Shown: positions 8,289 to 15,742 of the stretch, piece after piece
Layout of the letters: each line of letters begins with the position of its first letter
Position numbering within the stretch: position 1 is the stretch's first letter
The notes under the pieces: model-generated
The model's database searches: none
What the model was told of the DNA's origin: nothing
The model's input: only the letters and a program-made list of their open reading frames with translations
Origin: JBEKDJ01 sp050014415
GTDB taxonomy: Bacteria; Desulfobacterota; BSN033; UBA1163
DNA length: 34,574 nt
Assembly: GCA_050014415.1 (NCBI GenBank)
Contig: JBEKDJ010000006.1
Location: 1-34,574, forward strand
Reading direction: 5' to 3'
Program-made: the position numbers and the translations under genes

Positions 8289-8790
8289 ATGTCACCGAGA
8301 GTTGAATTAAGATATCAACGAATATCGGACACAAAAATATTTTTTGAGATATTGTCTAATCCAAACTTCATTTATTTACCCAGCGAAACCGAAATCTATG
8401 AAGGAAGAAAAAGGCTTTCTAAGTCAAAATAGACAGAAACGGAAAAGTAAAACAGAATTCAATTACTCCATTGTATATAAAGAGAACTTAGTGGGTGCCA
8501 TTGGAATAAGAATTGATCGGTTTCGTCCTCATGTTGGCGAATTAGGCTATTTTGTTGATGAGAAATATTGGGGCAAAGGGATTGCATCTGAGGCCGTCAA
8601 ACTAGCGGAAAAGATAGGTTTTGGCAAATTAGGATTGAAGCGAATAGAAATAATGATGATAAAAAAGAATAAAGCAAGCGAGAACGTTGCGGCTAGATGT
8701 GGGTACAAGAAGGAAGGAATTGTGAGAAAGAAAATCCTTTTAAATACTCAGTATCATGATGGCTATCTATATGCCAAAGTTGATTCCTAA
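8289..8790 (+). pseudogene. GNAT family N-acetyltransferase (RimJ/RimL type) broken by a one-base frameshift
   Basis: A start with a strong ribosome site (TAGGAGGTA before ATG 8289) opens a frame reading MSPRVELRYQRISDTKIFFE...FIYLP, which stops after 47 codons. The rest of the family reads in the next frame: PAKPKSMKEEKGFL, then ELGYFVDEKYWGKGIASEAV (acetyl-CoA pyrophosphate loop), ASENVAARCGYKKEGIVR and YHDGYLYAKV. Dropping one C from the CCC at 8379-8381 joins both parts into an uninterrupted protein of about 166 aa. The frameshift could be real decay or an assembly error. The intact protein would acetylate an amino group of an unknown acceptor. A shorter product from TTG 8344 would lack the beginning of the fold. 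Confidence 0.75.
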
Positions 8791-8915
8791 CCTTCTAAGA
8801 AAGACGAAGGGTATGCTGCTGCTACTTCCTTATGTCGACTGATCCCGAACGATAGGGTCTGCCATCCTGGAGAGGTTTGATCCTGACTTTGGAAGGACTC
8901 TTCTACCCGCTTTTT

Positions 8916-9836
8916 TCAGTCTTTTTGGTCTTTTTCCTCTGCTATCATACCGTAGACATTATTAGGGGGGGGAGTACCTCTTTTTTCGGCTGAGATGGTT
9001 ATCTCTCTATAGTGAGGACTAGACTTTCGATTATGAGCAATGAGTGCCTTGACCACATTCCACTCAATTTTATTCTTTCCCGCCATTTTAGTAATTTCCT
9101 CCAGGGCTGTTCGATTATCATATGCGGTAGATCGATAAGATCTAGGCTTGATCAGTGCGTCGTAGATGTCACTCACAGCGATAATTTCTACTACGGCATC
9201 GTTGAGCTGTATCCCCCGGGGATATCCCGAACCATCTCTCCTTTCATGATGATCGAGCCCCACCTTGCAACCGAGGTGATGGAGGTTTTTGTAGTAGTAG
9301 CTAAGTAGCACGTAGCCTGCTACTGCATGGTGCTCTACGAAACGCCGCTCAGCTCTGGTGAGGGGCGTTGCCTTTTTCAAGATGTGCAGGGGAACACAGA
9401 TCTTGCCAATGTCGTGTGTAGGGCCAGCTGCAGATAACTGGATACACTCCTGGTAGTCAGGTATCAGATCCTCTGCCAGAAGTGTGGATAAAGCAAATAC
9501 CATGAGAACATGAACATAGGTGTAGAAGTCATGCTGTTTGAAGTAGTCTAGCGACTGTAAAATGGGAAAGGAGAAGCGAACTGTCCCAAAAAGGTTCAGG
9601 AGGTTGCTGATTTGCTTTTTGTCGGAAAAAATTGTCACATAAGGAGGGGTGGTGAGAAAATCTAACAAGTTTTCTTTAACCGAGCCGTGTGAAAGGAGGG
9701 GATATGTCTGATACGAATCAACCCTCTTTGGATCGATAACGGCACTTAACGTTTCTTCAGTCAGAAAGGTGCCAGGAGAGAACAATAATTGATTATCCAG
9801 TGTACGTATCGGATGCTGGAGTGTCAATCTAGGCAT
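8916..9836 (-). CDS. HD-GYP domain protein, putative cyclic-di-GMP phosphodiesterase
   Basis: The 306-aa protein has an N-terminal part of about 110 residues (MPRLTLQHPIRTLDNQLLFS...) without a clear family, then an HD-GYP domain: HVLMVFALSTLLAE, the HD pair in GPTHDIGKI near residue 140, VEHHAVAGY near 168, HHERRDGSGYPRG near 196-208 carrying the GYP motif, and VSDIYDALIKPRSYR near 222. The metal-binding His and Asp residues are all present, so catalysis is plausible: hydrolysis of cyclic di-GMP in the cytoplasm. No receiver or membrane segment is present, so the input signal is unknown. ATG at 9836 follows a weak purine stretch. It is a single gene, divergent from tsaD. Confidence 0.85.
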   Translation of the reverse strand: MPRLTLQHPIRTLDNQLLFSPGTFLTEETLSAVIDPKRVDSYQTYPLLSHGSVKENLLDFLTTPPYVTIFSDKKQISNLLNLFGTVRFSFPILQSLDYFKQHDFYTYVHVLMVFALSTLLAEDLIPDYQECIQLSAAGPTHDIGKICVPLHILKKATPLTRAERRFVEHHAVAGYVLLSYYYKNLHHLGCKVGLDHHERRDGSGYPRGIQLNDAVVEIIAVSDIYDALIKPRSYRSTAYDNRTALEEITKMAGKNKIEWNVVKALIAHNRKSSPHYREITISAEKRGTPPPNNVYGMIAEEKDQKD

Positions 9837-9857
9837 CAGGAAACACCTTTTACAGCT

Positions 9858-9887
9858 AAGTTATCATTTTAAACAGATAGGTGTCAA
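9858..9887 (-). promoter_or_regulatory. possible promoter of the HD-GYP gene
   Basis: On the minus strand a perfect TTGACA (complement of 9882-9887) is followed after 18 nt by TAACTT (complement of 9858-9863), 22 nt before the start codon. The -35 is perfect, the -10 is poor. Confidence 0.35.
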
Positions 9888-10225
9888 TATATTTTAACAA
9901 CTTGCCACCCCCGGTTTTCCTTTATCCCTTGTAGGCTGGGGTGGGATAGATGTATCTACCCTCCCCTTGGCCAATCTCCTCTTCAAGGTATTCAAGGTAT
10001 AACTCTTTGGTTTGCATTCCAGGCTGTTTTGCAGTATCCTTTTTAATTAATTTTCATTATGGATTCATGACCCCTGTCTCCAGCAGTGAGGGTAACCCAT
10101 GAACATTTGAAAAGATCATCGTCTCCGCAGCGGGGAAAAGATTTTTCTCGCGGAAGAAAGCCCTCCATTTAAGGCGGGGATGACATGGATTTTGTATTTC
10201 ACTCCTTAAAGAAAGGGCGAGGTAA
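9888..10225. other. 338-bp gap between divergent HD-GYP and tsaD genes, no gene seen
   Basis: All frames are short. The stretch AAGGTATTC is followed directly by a second AAGGTAT (about 9996-10012). Nothing else could be identified. The promoter of tsaD should lie here but no convincing pair was found. Confidence 0.35.
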
Positions 10226-10256
10226 AAGCCCCATCATTTCTAATGGGGTTTATTTT
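10226..10256. terminator. hairpin just upstream of tsaD, terminator-like on both strands
   Basis: CCCCAT at 10229-10234 pairs with ATGGGG at 10243-10248 around an 8-nt loop. It is flanked by AAAAG on the left and TTTATTTT on the right. It ends 16 nt before the tsaD start, so it may instead act as a leader hairpin. Confidence 0.35.
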
Positions 10257-10271
10257 GGCAATAGCTGATGG

Positions 10272-11291
10272 ATGGATCAAATGATCGTGCTGGCCATCGA
10301 GACATCGTGTGATGATACAGGAGCGGCTGTCCTCTTGGACGGGAGAAAGATTCTTTCCAATGTGGTTTCTTCTCAAGTTCCTATTCATCAAAAATATGGG
10401 GGGGTTGTCCCTGAATTGGCCTCAAGAAAACACATCGAATCGATCGTGCCCATTGTGACAGAAGCTTTGGAAAGAGCAAAGGTTACTCTGAGGGAGATCG
10501 ATGGAATTGCCGTCACTCAGGGGCCAGGATTGGTGGGCTCTCTCTTAATTGGCCTCTCTTTTGCCAAATCTTTATCCTTTGCAAGGGGAATACCTTTAGT
10601 GGGAGTCAATCATATTGAAGGACATCTTTCTGCAATTTTTCTCGAAAAAGACTCCCCACGGTTTCCTTTCATCGGATTGGTTGTCTCTGGAGGCCACACG
10701 TCTCTTTTTCGCGTCAATGGATTCGGCAAATATATGAGGCTGGGACAGACCAGAGACGATGCAGCAGGTGAGGCCTTTGATAAGGTCGCCAAGCTCTTGG
10801 GTCTGGGTTACCCAGGAGGACCCATCATTGACGAGCTCTCGAAACAAGGCAACCCGCAGGCGATTCGATTTCCTAGGCCGTTCCTCGGGAAGAATTCCTT
10901 TGACTTCAGTTTCAGCGGGCTCAAGACCTCAGTTGTCAATTATGTGAAGTCCGCTCCCGAACCTGTGGGGGGCTATCCGGAGAATCTGATTCGAGATATT
11001 GTTTCAAGTTTCCAAGAAGCAGTGATCGAAGTGCTGGTGAAGAAAACATTGCAGGCCGCTCAATATCTGGGGTTGAGAAGGATCGTCGTTGCAGGAGGGG
11101 TGGCGGCCAATCGCCGTCTTCGGGAGACCATGAAGAAGAAGGCATCGGAGAATAAGATGAAGGTCTATTTCCCTTCTCCCTCTCTTTGTACCGATAACGC
11201 CGCCATGGTTGGCGTGGCGGGGTATGAGTACCTAAAGAGAGGCATTCAATCACCGCTCTCACTCAATGCGTTCTCCAATCTACCGCTTTGA
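10272..11291 (+). CDS. tsaD: tRNA N6-adenosine threonylcarbamoyltransferase
   Basis: The 339-aa protein matches TsaD (Gcp/Kae1/YgjD) throughout: VLAIETSCDDTGAAVL at the start, YGGVVPELASRKHIE near 40, TQGPGLVGSLLIGLSFAKSL near 80, the metal-binding VNHIEGHLSA (His-x3-His) near 115, VSGGHTSLF near 138, GEAFDKVAKLLGLGYPGGP near 165, and NRRLRE...CTDNAAMVGVAG near 280-310. With TsaB, TsaC and TsaE it transfers threonylcarbamoyl to A37 of tRNAs that read ANN codons, in the cytoplasm. The start at 10272 is used; ATG 10281 (MIVLAIETS) fits the family equally well and has a GATGGATGG stretch upstream. The rsmA gene follows after a 600-bp repeat-filled gap. Confidence 0.96.
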   Translation: MDQMIVLAIETSCDDTGAAVLLDGRKILSNVVSSQVPIHQKYGGVVPELASRKHIESIVPIVTEALERAKVTLREIDGIAVTQGPGLVGSLLIGLSFAKSLSFARGIPLVGVNHIEGHLSAIFLEKDSPRFPFIGLVVSGGHTSLFRVNGFGKYMRLGQTRDDAAGEAFDKVAKLLGLGYPGGPIIDELSKQGNPQAIRFPRPFLGKNSFDFSFSGLKTSVVNYVKSAPEPVGGYPENLIRDIVSSFQEAVIEVLVKKTLQAAQYLGLRRIVVAGGVAANRRLRETMKKKASENKMKVYFPSPSLCTDNAAMVGVAGYEYLKRGIQSPLSLNAFSNLPL

Positions 11292-11367
11292 AGAACAATG
11301 TCGAATGTCAAAGCCCGAAGTTCGGATCAAATCCGAAGCCCCAATGTCAAAGAAGTCAGTTAGAAAA
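11292..11367. repeat. intergenic word repeat (outer left arm)
   Basis: Words such as AATGTCGAATGTCAAAG and CCCGAAGTTCGG repeat here. Their inverted counterparts (TTTGACATTCAC, TTGACATTTG, CGGCATTTGG) appear at about 11825-11885, so the whole tsaD-rsmA gap looks like nested inverted repeats. Confidence 0.4.
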
Positions 11368-11644
11368 TATCCCCTTTCTCCCCTGGAGACTGTGTTGTAA
11401 TAGGATTGGGAGTTGAAGGCGGAACAGCCAGGCAGATTTCGAAAGTTTTAGGATGCGGATCGTTAGATGTATGGGGAATTATCTATGTTGCTAGAAATGA
11501 AGTCTTTTCAATGTATTGGGTATTGGGGCGGCTGAATCCGCTCGCTAAAAGGTTCCGCGCTAAAACTTCCTTATCCGCCCGTCTGTTCCGGGGGTTACCT
11601 TGAAAGGTATTATGACACAGTCTCTCAGGGGAGAGAGCGGGATA
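11368..11644. repeat. 277-bp fold-back (MITE-like) element with long imperfect inverted arms
   Basis: The left end (TATCCCCTTTCTCCCCTG, then GAGACTGTGTTGTAATA) is repeated inverted at the right end (11608-11644), with few mismatches. Matching continues inward: GGAACAG and GAAAGTTTTAG-GCGGA on the left answer CTGTTCC (11583-11589) and TCCGCGCTAAAACTTCC (about 11553-11569) on the right. The arms are about 100 bp each. It codes for no plausible protein. No target duplication longer than TA could be seen. Confidence 0.6.
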
Positions 11645-11649
11645 AGGCG

Positions 11650-11895
11650 GGACATACTATGTCCACCCCCGCCCTGCACCACTCAGGGGTTCAAGGCAAT
11701 ACCCTGACCCTCATATGGTTTGGGGCTCAGTCCTCCCTTGTCAAAGGGGAGGACAATACTTGGCAATTTTCGCAGTTTGCGGGTGACCCTGTGGTCAAGG
11801 GACTTTATGAAGAAATAGACCTGACATTGAGTCATTTGACATTCACTCGGCATTTGGTCCCCCTTCGGCGGGATTGACATTTGTGATTAACGAAT
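11650..11895. other. remaining gap before rsmA with two small hairpins
   Basis: GGACAT-ACT-ATGTCC (11650-11664) is a small dyad, and GTCCTCCC (11730-11737) pairs with GGGAGGAC (11747-11754). The right outer word-repeat arm lies at about 11825-11885. No gene was found; open frames here are composed of repeat sequence. Confidence 0.45.
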
Positions 11896-12738
11896 ATGGC
11901 ATCCATCAAAAAAGAGTTAGCAGCATACGGATTGGTCCCCAAGAAAAAATGGGGCCAGCATTTTCTTATTGATCGGAATATCTTGAATAAGGTTATCCGC
12001 GCAGCCCAGCTTGAAAGAGAGGATGTGGTTCTTGAAATCGGTCCTGGCGTGGGAGAGATGACTCTTGCTCTTGCTCGTGAAGCAAGGAGGGTGATTGCTG
12101 TTGAGATCGATCCGAAGCTAGTGGAGATACTTAAGAGGAAGATGAAGGACTATCCGAATGTGGAGGTGGTCAAAGGGGACATTCTCAAGATTGATTTCAA
12201 CCAGTTGTGTCGTCGGGAAGGCCAACGGGTTAAAGTAGTAGCAAACCTGCCTTATCAGATTTCAACACCTCTTATCTTTTATTTCATCGGGCTGAAGGTT
12301 TTTTTCCCCACACTCACCCTCATGTTGCAGAAAGAGATAGCTGAAAGGCTGGTCGCCGCTCCGGGGACTAAAGCATATGGTCCGCTATCCATCCTCGTTC
12401 AATTGTATTCAAACCCTTCGATCTGTTTTTATGTTAAACCCTCCGCCTTCTTTCCTCCTCCCAAAGTGGAATCGGCTGTTGTTCATATGGTTTCTAAAGA
12501 AAAACCGATGGTGAAGTTGGACGATGAAAAGTGGTTTAAAAAAGTAGTCAGGGGCTGCTTTGGCTACCGCAGAAAGACCCTTGTCAACGGCCTGAAACAT
12601 TCCGGACTTCCTCTCCCGCAGAATCTAGAGCGTCGAATTGAGGGTATCGGCATAGATCCGCTCAGGAGACCGGAAACCTTGACGATACAGGAATTTGCTC
12701 GCCTGGCAGAAGCTTTGAAACCTTCACAAGTTAGCTGA
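11896..12738 (+). CDS. rsmA: 16S rRNA (adenine1518-N6/adenine1519-N6)-dimethyltransferase
   Basis: The 280-aa protein (KsgA/RsmA) begins LAAYGLVPKKKWGQHFLIDR, the family N-terminal signature. The SAM site is LEIGPGVGEMTLAL (about 47-60), with the acidic residue in VIAVEIDPKLVEIL, GDILKIDF, and the catalytic NLPYQIST motif near residue 117. The C-terminal domain contains FFPPPKVESAVVHM and GCFGYRRKTLVN. It dimethylates two adenosines in the 3' end of 16S rRNA late in 30S assembly. Length is normal (about 265-290 aa). No clear ribosome site precedes ATG 11896. It is followed by a terminator, so the unit ends here. Confidence 0.95.
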   Translation: MASIKKELAAYGLVPKKKWGQHFLIDRNILNKVIRAAQLEREDVVLEIGPGVGEMTLALAREARRVIAVEIDPKLVEILKRKMKDYPNVEVVKGDILKIDFNQLCRREGQRVKVVANLPYQISTPLIFYFIGLKVFFPTLTLMLQKEIAERLVAAPGTKAYGPLSILVQLYSNPSICFYVKPSAFFPPPKVESAVVHMVSKEKPMVKLDDEKWFKKVVRGCFGYRRKTLVNGLKHSGLPLPQNLERRIEGIGIDPLRRPETLTIQEFARLAEALKPSQVS

Positions 12739-12785
12739 AACAAAGAGATCAGGAAGCGACGATGAGGCCTTCAACCCGAAACGTG

Positions 12786-12805
12786 CCGCTGGGAGCGGTT
12801 TTTTT
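12786..12805 (+). terminator. rho-independent terminator after rsmA
   Basis: CCGCT-GGG-AGCGG followed by seven T. The stem is only 5 bp but GC-rich and tightly joined to the T-run. Confidence 0.65.
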
Positions 12806-12815
12806 ACTTTTCTAT

Positions 12816-12844
12816 TTGCAAAACGACTGGCCGATGATTATGTT
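12816..12844 (+). promoter_or_regulatory. possible vegetative promoter of clpB
   Basis: TTGCAA (12816-12821) and TATGTT (12839-12844) are 17 nt apart, each matching four of six consensus bases, 29 nt before the clpB ATG. No convincing sigma-32 pattern or CIRCE dyad was seen, although clpB is often heat-induced. Confidence 0.35.
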
Positions 12845-12873
12845 TACCTTAAAAAACGGGGGAGTGTAAGCAA

Positions 12874-15465
12874 ATGGACATAGAGAAATTCACGCTAAAA
12901 GCCCAAGAAGCTCTGCAAGAAGCCAAGGCAATTGCGGAGCGTAAACATCATCAACAGGTAGATGTTGAGCACCTTCTCTCGGCTCTTCTCCAGCAGAAAG
13001 AAGGGATTGTGATTCCGATCCTTCAGAAGTTGGGGGCGAATCCAGATCGGGTTGCCTCTCAATTGGAAGAAGATTTGAACCGTATTCCTCAAGTGACGGG
13101 TGGAGGAGCTGGGCAGGTTTACATTTCCAGCCGTCTGAACGAAGTGTTGAACATGGCCTGGAAAGAGGCTGAGAGATTGACGGATGAGTATCTGTCCACC
13201 GAGCACCTTCTCATCGCTATCTCCGACGAGAGACGAGGGGCTTCCGCTCAGATTCTCCAAAGAAATGGAGTCACTAAGGATGCGATCTTCAGGGTACTTC
13301 AAGAGATACGGGGTCCTCACCGTGTGACAGATCAGAATCCAGAGGAGAAGTATCAGGCTTTAAAGCGATACAGCCGGGACCTCACGGAAGAGGCGAGGAA
13401 GGGGAAGCTCGATCCTGTCATCGGCAGGGACGATGAAATTCGGAGGGTGATCCAGGTCCTCTCCCGGAGGACAAAGAATAACCCTGTACTGATCGGGGAA
13501 CCTGGGGTGGGCAAAACCGCCATCGTGGAAGGTTTGGCACAAAGAATCGTCAAAGGGGATGTGCCTGAGACATTGAAGAATAAGAAGTTGGTTGCCCTCG
13601 ATCTGGGCTCCTTGATTGCCGGTGCCAAATTCAGAGGAGAATTTGAAGAAAGATTGAAGGCCGTTTTAAAAGAAATCACGGCAGCTGCCGGGAATATCAT
13701 CCTCTTCATCGATGAACTGCATACGCTCGTTGGTGCCGGAGCCGCAGAAGGAGCGATCGATGCATCCAATATGTTGAAGCCGGCCCTCGCACGGGGGGAG
13801 CTCAGGTGCGTCGGGGCCACGACACTGAATGAGTATCGCAAGTATGTGGAGAAGGATGCTGCCCTGGAGCGTCGGTTTCAGCCGATTTATGTTAACCAGC
13901 CCACAGTGGAGGATACGATCGCTATTCTGCGGGGTTTGAAGGAGCGTTACGAAGTTCACCACGGTGTGAAGATCAAGGATTCGGCACTCATCGCAGCCGC
14001 GATGCTTTCACATCGTTACATCTCGGATCGGTTCCTTCCGGATAAAGCAGTCGATTTGATGGATGAAGCGGCCTCGAGTCTGAGAATCGAGATCGATAGC
14101 GTCCCCATGGAGATCGACGAAGTGCAGCGAAAGGTGATGCAACTGGAGATTGAACGTCAGGCCTTGAAAAAGGAGAAGGATAATGCCTCCACCGAGCGGT
14201 TGAAAAAGATCGAAAAGGAATTGGCCGATCTGAAGGCGGAAGTGAAAGAGAAGACGCTCAAATGGGAGAATGAGAAGAAGTCCATCTCCAAGATTCGAGA
14301 AATCAAGGAGCGAATCGAGAAGACGAAACAGGAGATGAAGGAGGCGGAACGGGAGTTAAATTACACGAGGTTGGCCGAGCTTCAATATGGGGAAATGACC
14401 CGTCTCGAAAAGGAGATGAAGCAGGAAGAGGAGAGGCTCGCCGAGCTCCAGAAGAGTGAGAAGATGCTCAAAGAAGAGGTGGACGAGGAGGACGTTGCCG
14501 AGGTCGTTTCCAAATGGACGGGTATTCCGGTTTCAAGGATGTTGGAGGGAGAGGTTGAAAAGCTCATCCATATGGAAGAGAGGCTTCGGCAGAGGGTGGT
14601 CGGCCAGGATGATGCGATCGTCGCTGTTTCTAATGCGGTGAGAAGGGCGAGGGCAGGATTACAGGATCCTAACCGGCCCATCGGTTCCTTCATCTTCATG
14701 GGGCCCACGGGTGTTGGAAAGACGGAGCTGGCGCGAGCCTTAGCAGAATTTCTATTCGATGACGAGCAGGCGATGGTGAGAATTGATATGTCCGAGTTCA
14801 TGGAAAAACATTCTGTAGCCCGACTCATTGGGGCGCCGCCCGGCTATGTCGGCTATGAGGAGGGTGGATTTCTCACGGAAGCGGTCCGAAGAAGACCCTA
14901 CTCGATCGTTCTGATGGACGAGATTGAGAAGGCCCACGCAGAGGTATTCAACATCCTTCTCCAGATCCTGGATGACGGAAGATTGACGGATGGCCACGGG
15001 AGGACCGTAGACTTCAAGAATACAGTTGTCATCATGACCTCCAATATTGGAAGCCAATGGATTGTCGATTTGGGAGAAAAGGATTATGAGGAGATGAGGC
15101 GGCGGGTGATGGATGCGGTCAGGGCCCATTTTAAGCCTGAGTTTCTGAACCGGATTGATGAATTGGTGATCTTCCACGGACTCGGGTTAGAGGAGATCAA
15201 AGCAATCGTTGAGATTCAAGTCAAGAAGCTCGAGCAGCGGCTTAGTGAAAGAAGAATAGAGCTTAAGATGACCCAAAAGGCAAAAGAGTGGTTGGCAAAG
15301 GAAGGATTCGATCCCGCCTATGGAGCCCGTCCCTTGAAAAGGGTGATTCAAAAGGAGATTCAGGATCGATTGGCAATGAAGATTTTGGAAGGGAAGTTCA
15401 AGGAAGGGGATGCGGTAACGGCGGACTTGGATGGCAAGAAAGGCGAATTAGTATTCAGGACATAG
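12874..15465 (+). CDS. clpB: ATP-dependent disaggregase chaperone ClpB
   Basis: The 863-aa protein has the full ClpB layout. The N domain (1-145, two Clp_N repeats) starts MDIEKFTLKAQEALQEA. NBD1 has Walker A GEPGVGKT (208-215) and Walker B LFIDELH (Asp280, Glu281). A coiled-coil M domain of about 120 residues (about 400-525, rich in Lys/Glu heptads) separates ClpB from ClpA/ClpC. NBD2 has Walker A GPTGVGKT (610-617), Walker B VLMDEIEKAH (Asp682), and the C-terminal GARPLKRVIQ sensor-2 region. As a hexamer with DnaK it pulls proteins out of aggregates. A GGGGGAG ribosome site lies 9 nt before ATG 12874. It appears to be a single-gene unit. Confidence 0.97.
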   Translation: MDIEKFTLKAQEALQEAKAIAERKHHQQVDVEHLLSALLQQKEGIVIPILQKLGANPDRVASQLEEDLNRIPQVTGGGAGQVYISSRLNEVLNMAWKEAERLTDEYLSTEHLLIAISDERRGASAQILQRNGVTKDAIFRVLQEIRGPHRVTDQNPEEKYQALKRYSRDLTEEARKGKLDPVIGRDDEIRRVIQVLSRRTKNNPVLIGEPGVGKTAIVEGLAQRIVKGDVPETLKNKKLVALDLGSLIAGAKFRGEFEERLKAVLKEITAAAGNIILFIDELHTLVGAGAAEGAIDASNMLKPALARGELRCVGATTLNEYRKYVEKDAALERRFQPIYVNQPTVEDTIAILRGLKERYEVHHGVKIKDSALIAAAMLSHRYISDRFLPDKAVDLMDEAASSLRIEIDSVPMEIDEVQRKVMQLEIERQALKKEKDNASTERLKKIEKELADLKAEVKEKTLKWENEKKSISKIREIKERIEKTKQEMKEAERELNYTRLAELQYGEMTRLEKEMKQEEERLAELQKSEKMLKEEVDEEDVAEVVSKWTGIPVSRMLEGEVEKLIHMEERLRQRVVGQDDAIVAVSNAVRRARAGLQDPNRPIGSFIFMGPTGVGKTELARALAEFLFDDEQAMVRIDMSEFMEKHSVARLIGAPPGYVGYEEGGFLTEAVRRRPYSIVLMDEIEKAHAEVFNILLQILDDGRLTDGHGRTVDFKNTVVIMTSNIGSQWIVDLGEKDYEEMRRRVMDAVRAHFKPEFLNRIDELVIFHGLGLEEIKAIVEIQVKKLEQRLSERRIELKMTQKAKEWLAKEGFDPAYGARPLKRVIQKEIQDRLAMKILEGKFKEGDAVTADLDGKKGELVFRT

Positions 15466-15486
15466 AGGTGTAACCTAAGAATTTTC

Positions 15487-15515
15487 TTGACAATATTCAA
15501 AAAACTTGTTATGCA
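15487..15515 (+). promoter_or_regulatory. promoter for tRNA-Val
   Basis: A perfect TTGACA (15487-15492) is followed after 17 nt by TATGCA (15510-15515), placing transcription start about 20 nt before the tRNA. Confidence 0.5.
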
Positions 15516-15542
15516 TACAGAGATTTTTCAAAGGAGGAATAG

Positions 15543-15617
15543 AGGCACGTAGCTCAGGGGGAGAGCGCTACCTTGACGCGGTAGAAGTCTGGGGTTCAAA
15601 TCCCCACGTGCCTACCA
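15543..15617 (+). tRNA. tRNA-Val (anticodon GAC)
   Basis: Acceptor strands AGGCACG and CGTGCCT form 7 pairs, followed by discriminator A and encoded CCA. The D arm is GCTC-AGGGGGA-GAGC, the anticodon arm CTACC-TTGACGC-GGTAG gives anticodon GAC, and the T arm is TGGGG-TTCAAAT-CCCCA. All stems pair fully. Confidence 0.95.
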
Positions 15618-15679
15618 TTGAAACGAATCCACCAAAAAGTGAAGCATAACTTATTGAGAGAAAAGACATTTCTACCGAA

Positions 15680-15734
15680 AAACTCATGAGGCATCATTCA
15701 GACGTTGTATGATTGGATGATGCCTCTTGAGTTT
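15680..15734 (+). promoter_or_regulatory. long hairpin immediately upstream of thrS, candidate translational operator
   Basis: AAACTCATGAGGCATCAT (15680-15697) and its inverted partner at 15717-15734 pair at 17 of 18 positions around a 19-nt loop. The hairpin ends 8 nt before the thrS ATG, so the folded RNA would cover the ribosome entry region. The loop contains TTGTA, which resembles the anticodon loop of tRNA-Thr(UGU): U33, UGU, A37. E. coli ThrRS represses its own mRNA through tRNA-like hairpins upstream of thrS. A bidirectional terminator after tRNA-Val is the alternative: T-runs of 3 on this strand and 5 on the other. Confidence 0.55.
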
Positions 15735-15742
15735 CAACCGAG

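Noticed and set aside
11406..11877. Open frames of 65 and 72 codons between tsaD and rsmA
   Set aside because: They consist of the arms of the fold-back element and hairpins, lack ribosome sites and have no protein-like composition.
15528..15542. Strong Shine-Dalgarno-like AAAGGAGGAAT just before tRNA-Val
   Set aside because: No open frame follows; the tRNA begins a few bases later, so it is coincidental or part of the tRNA leader.
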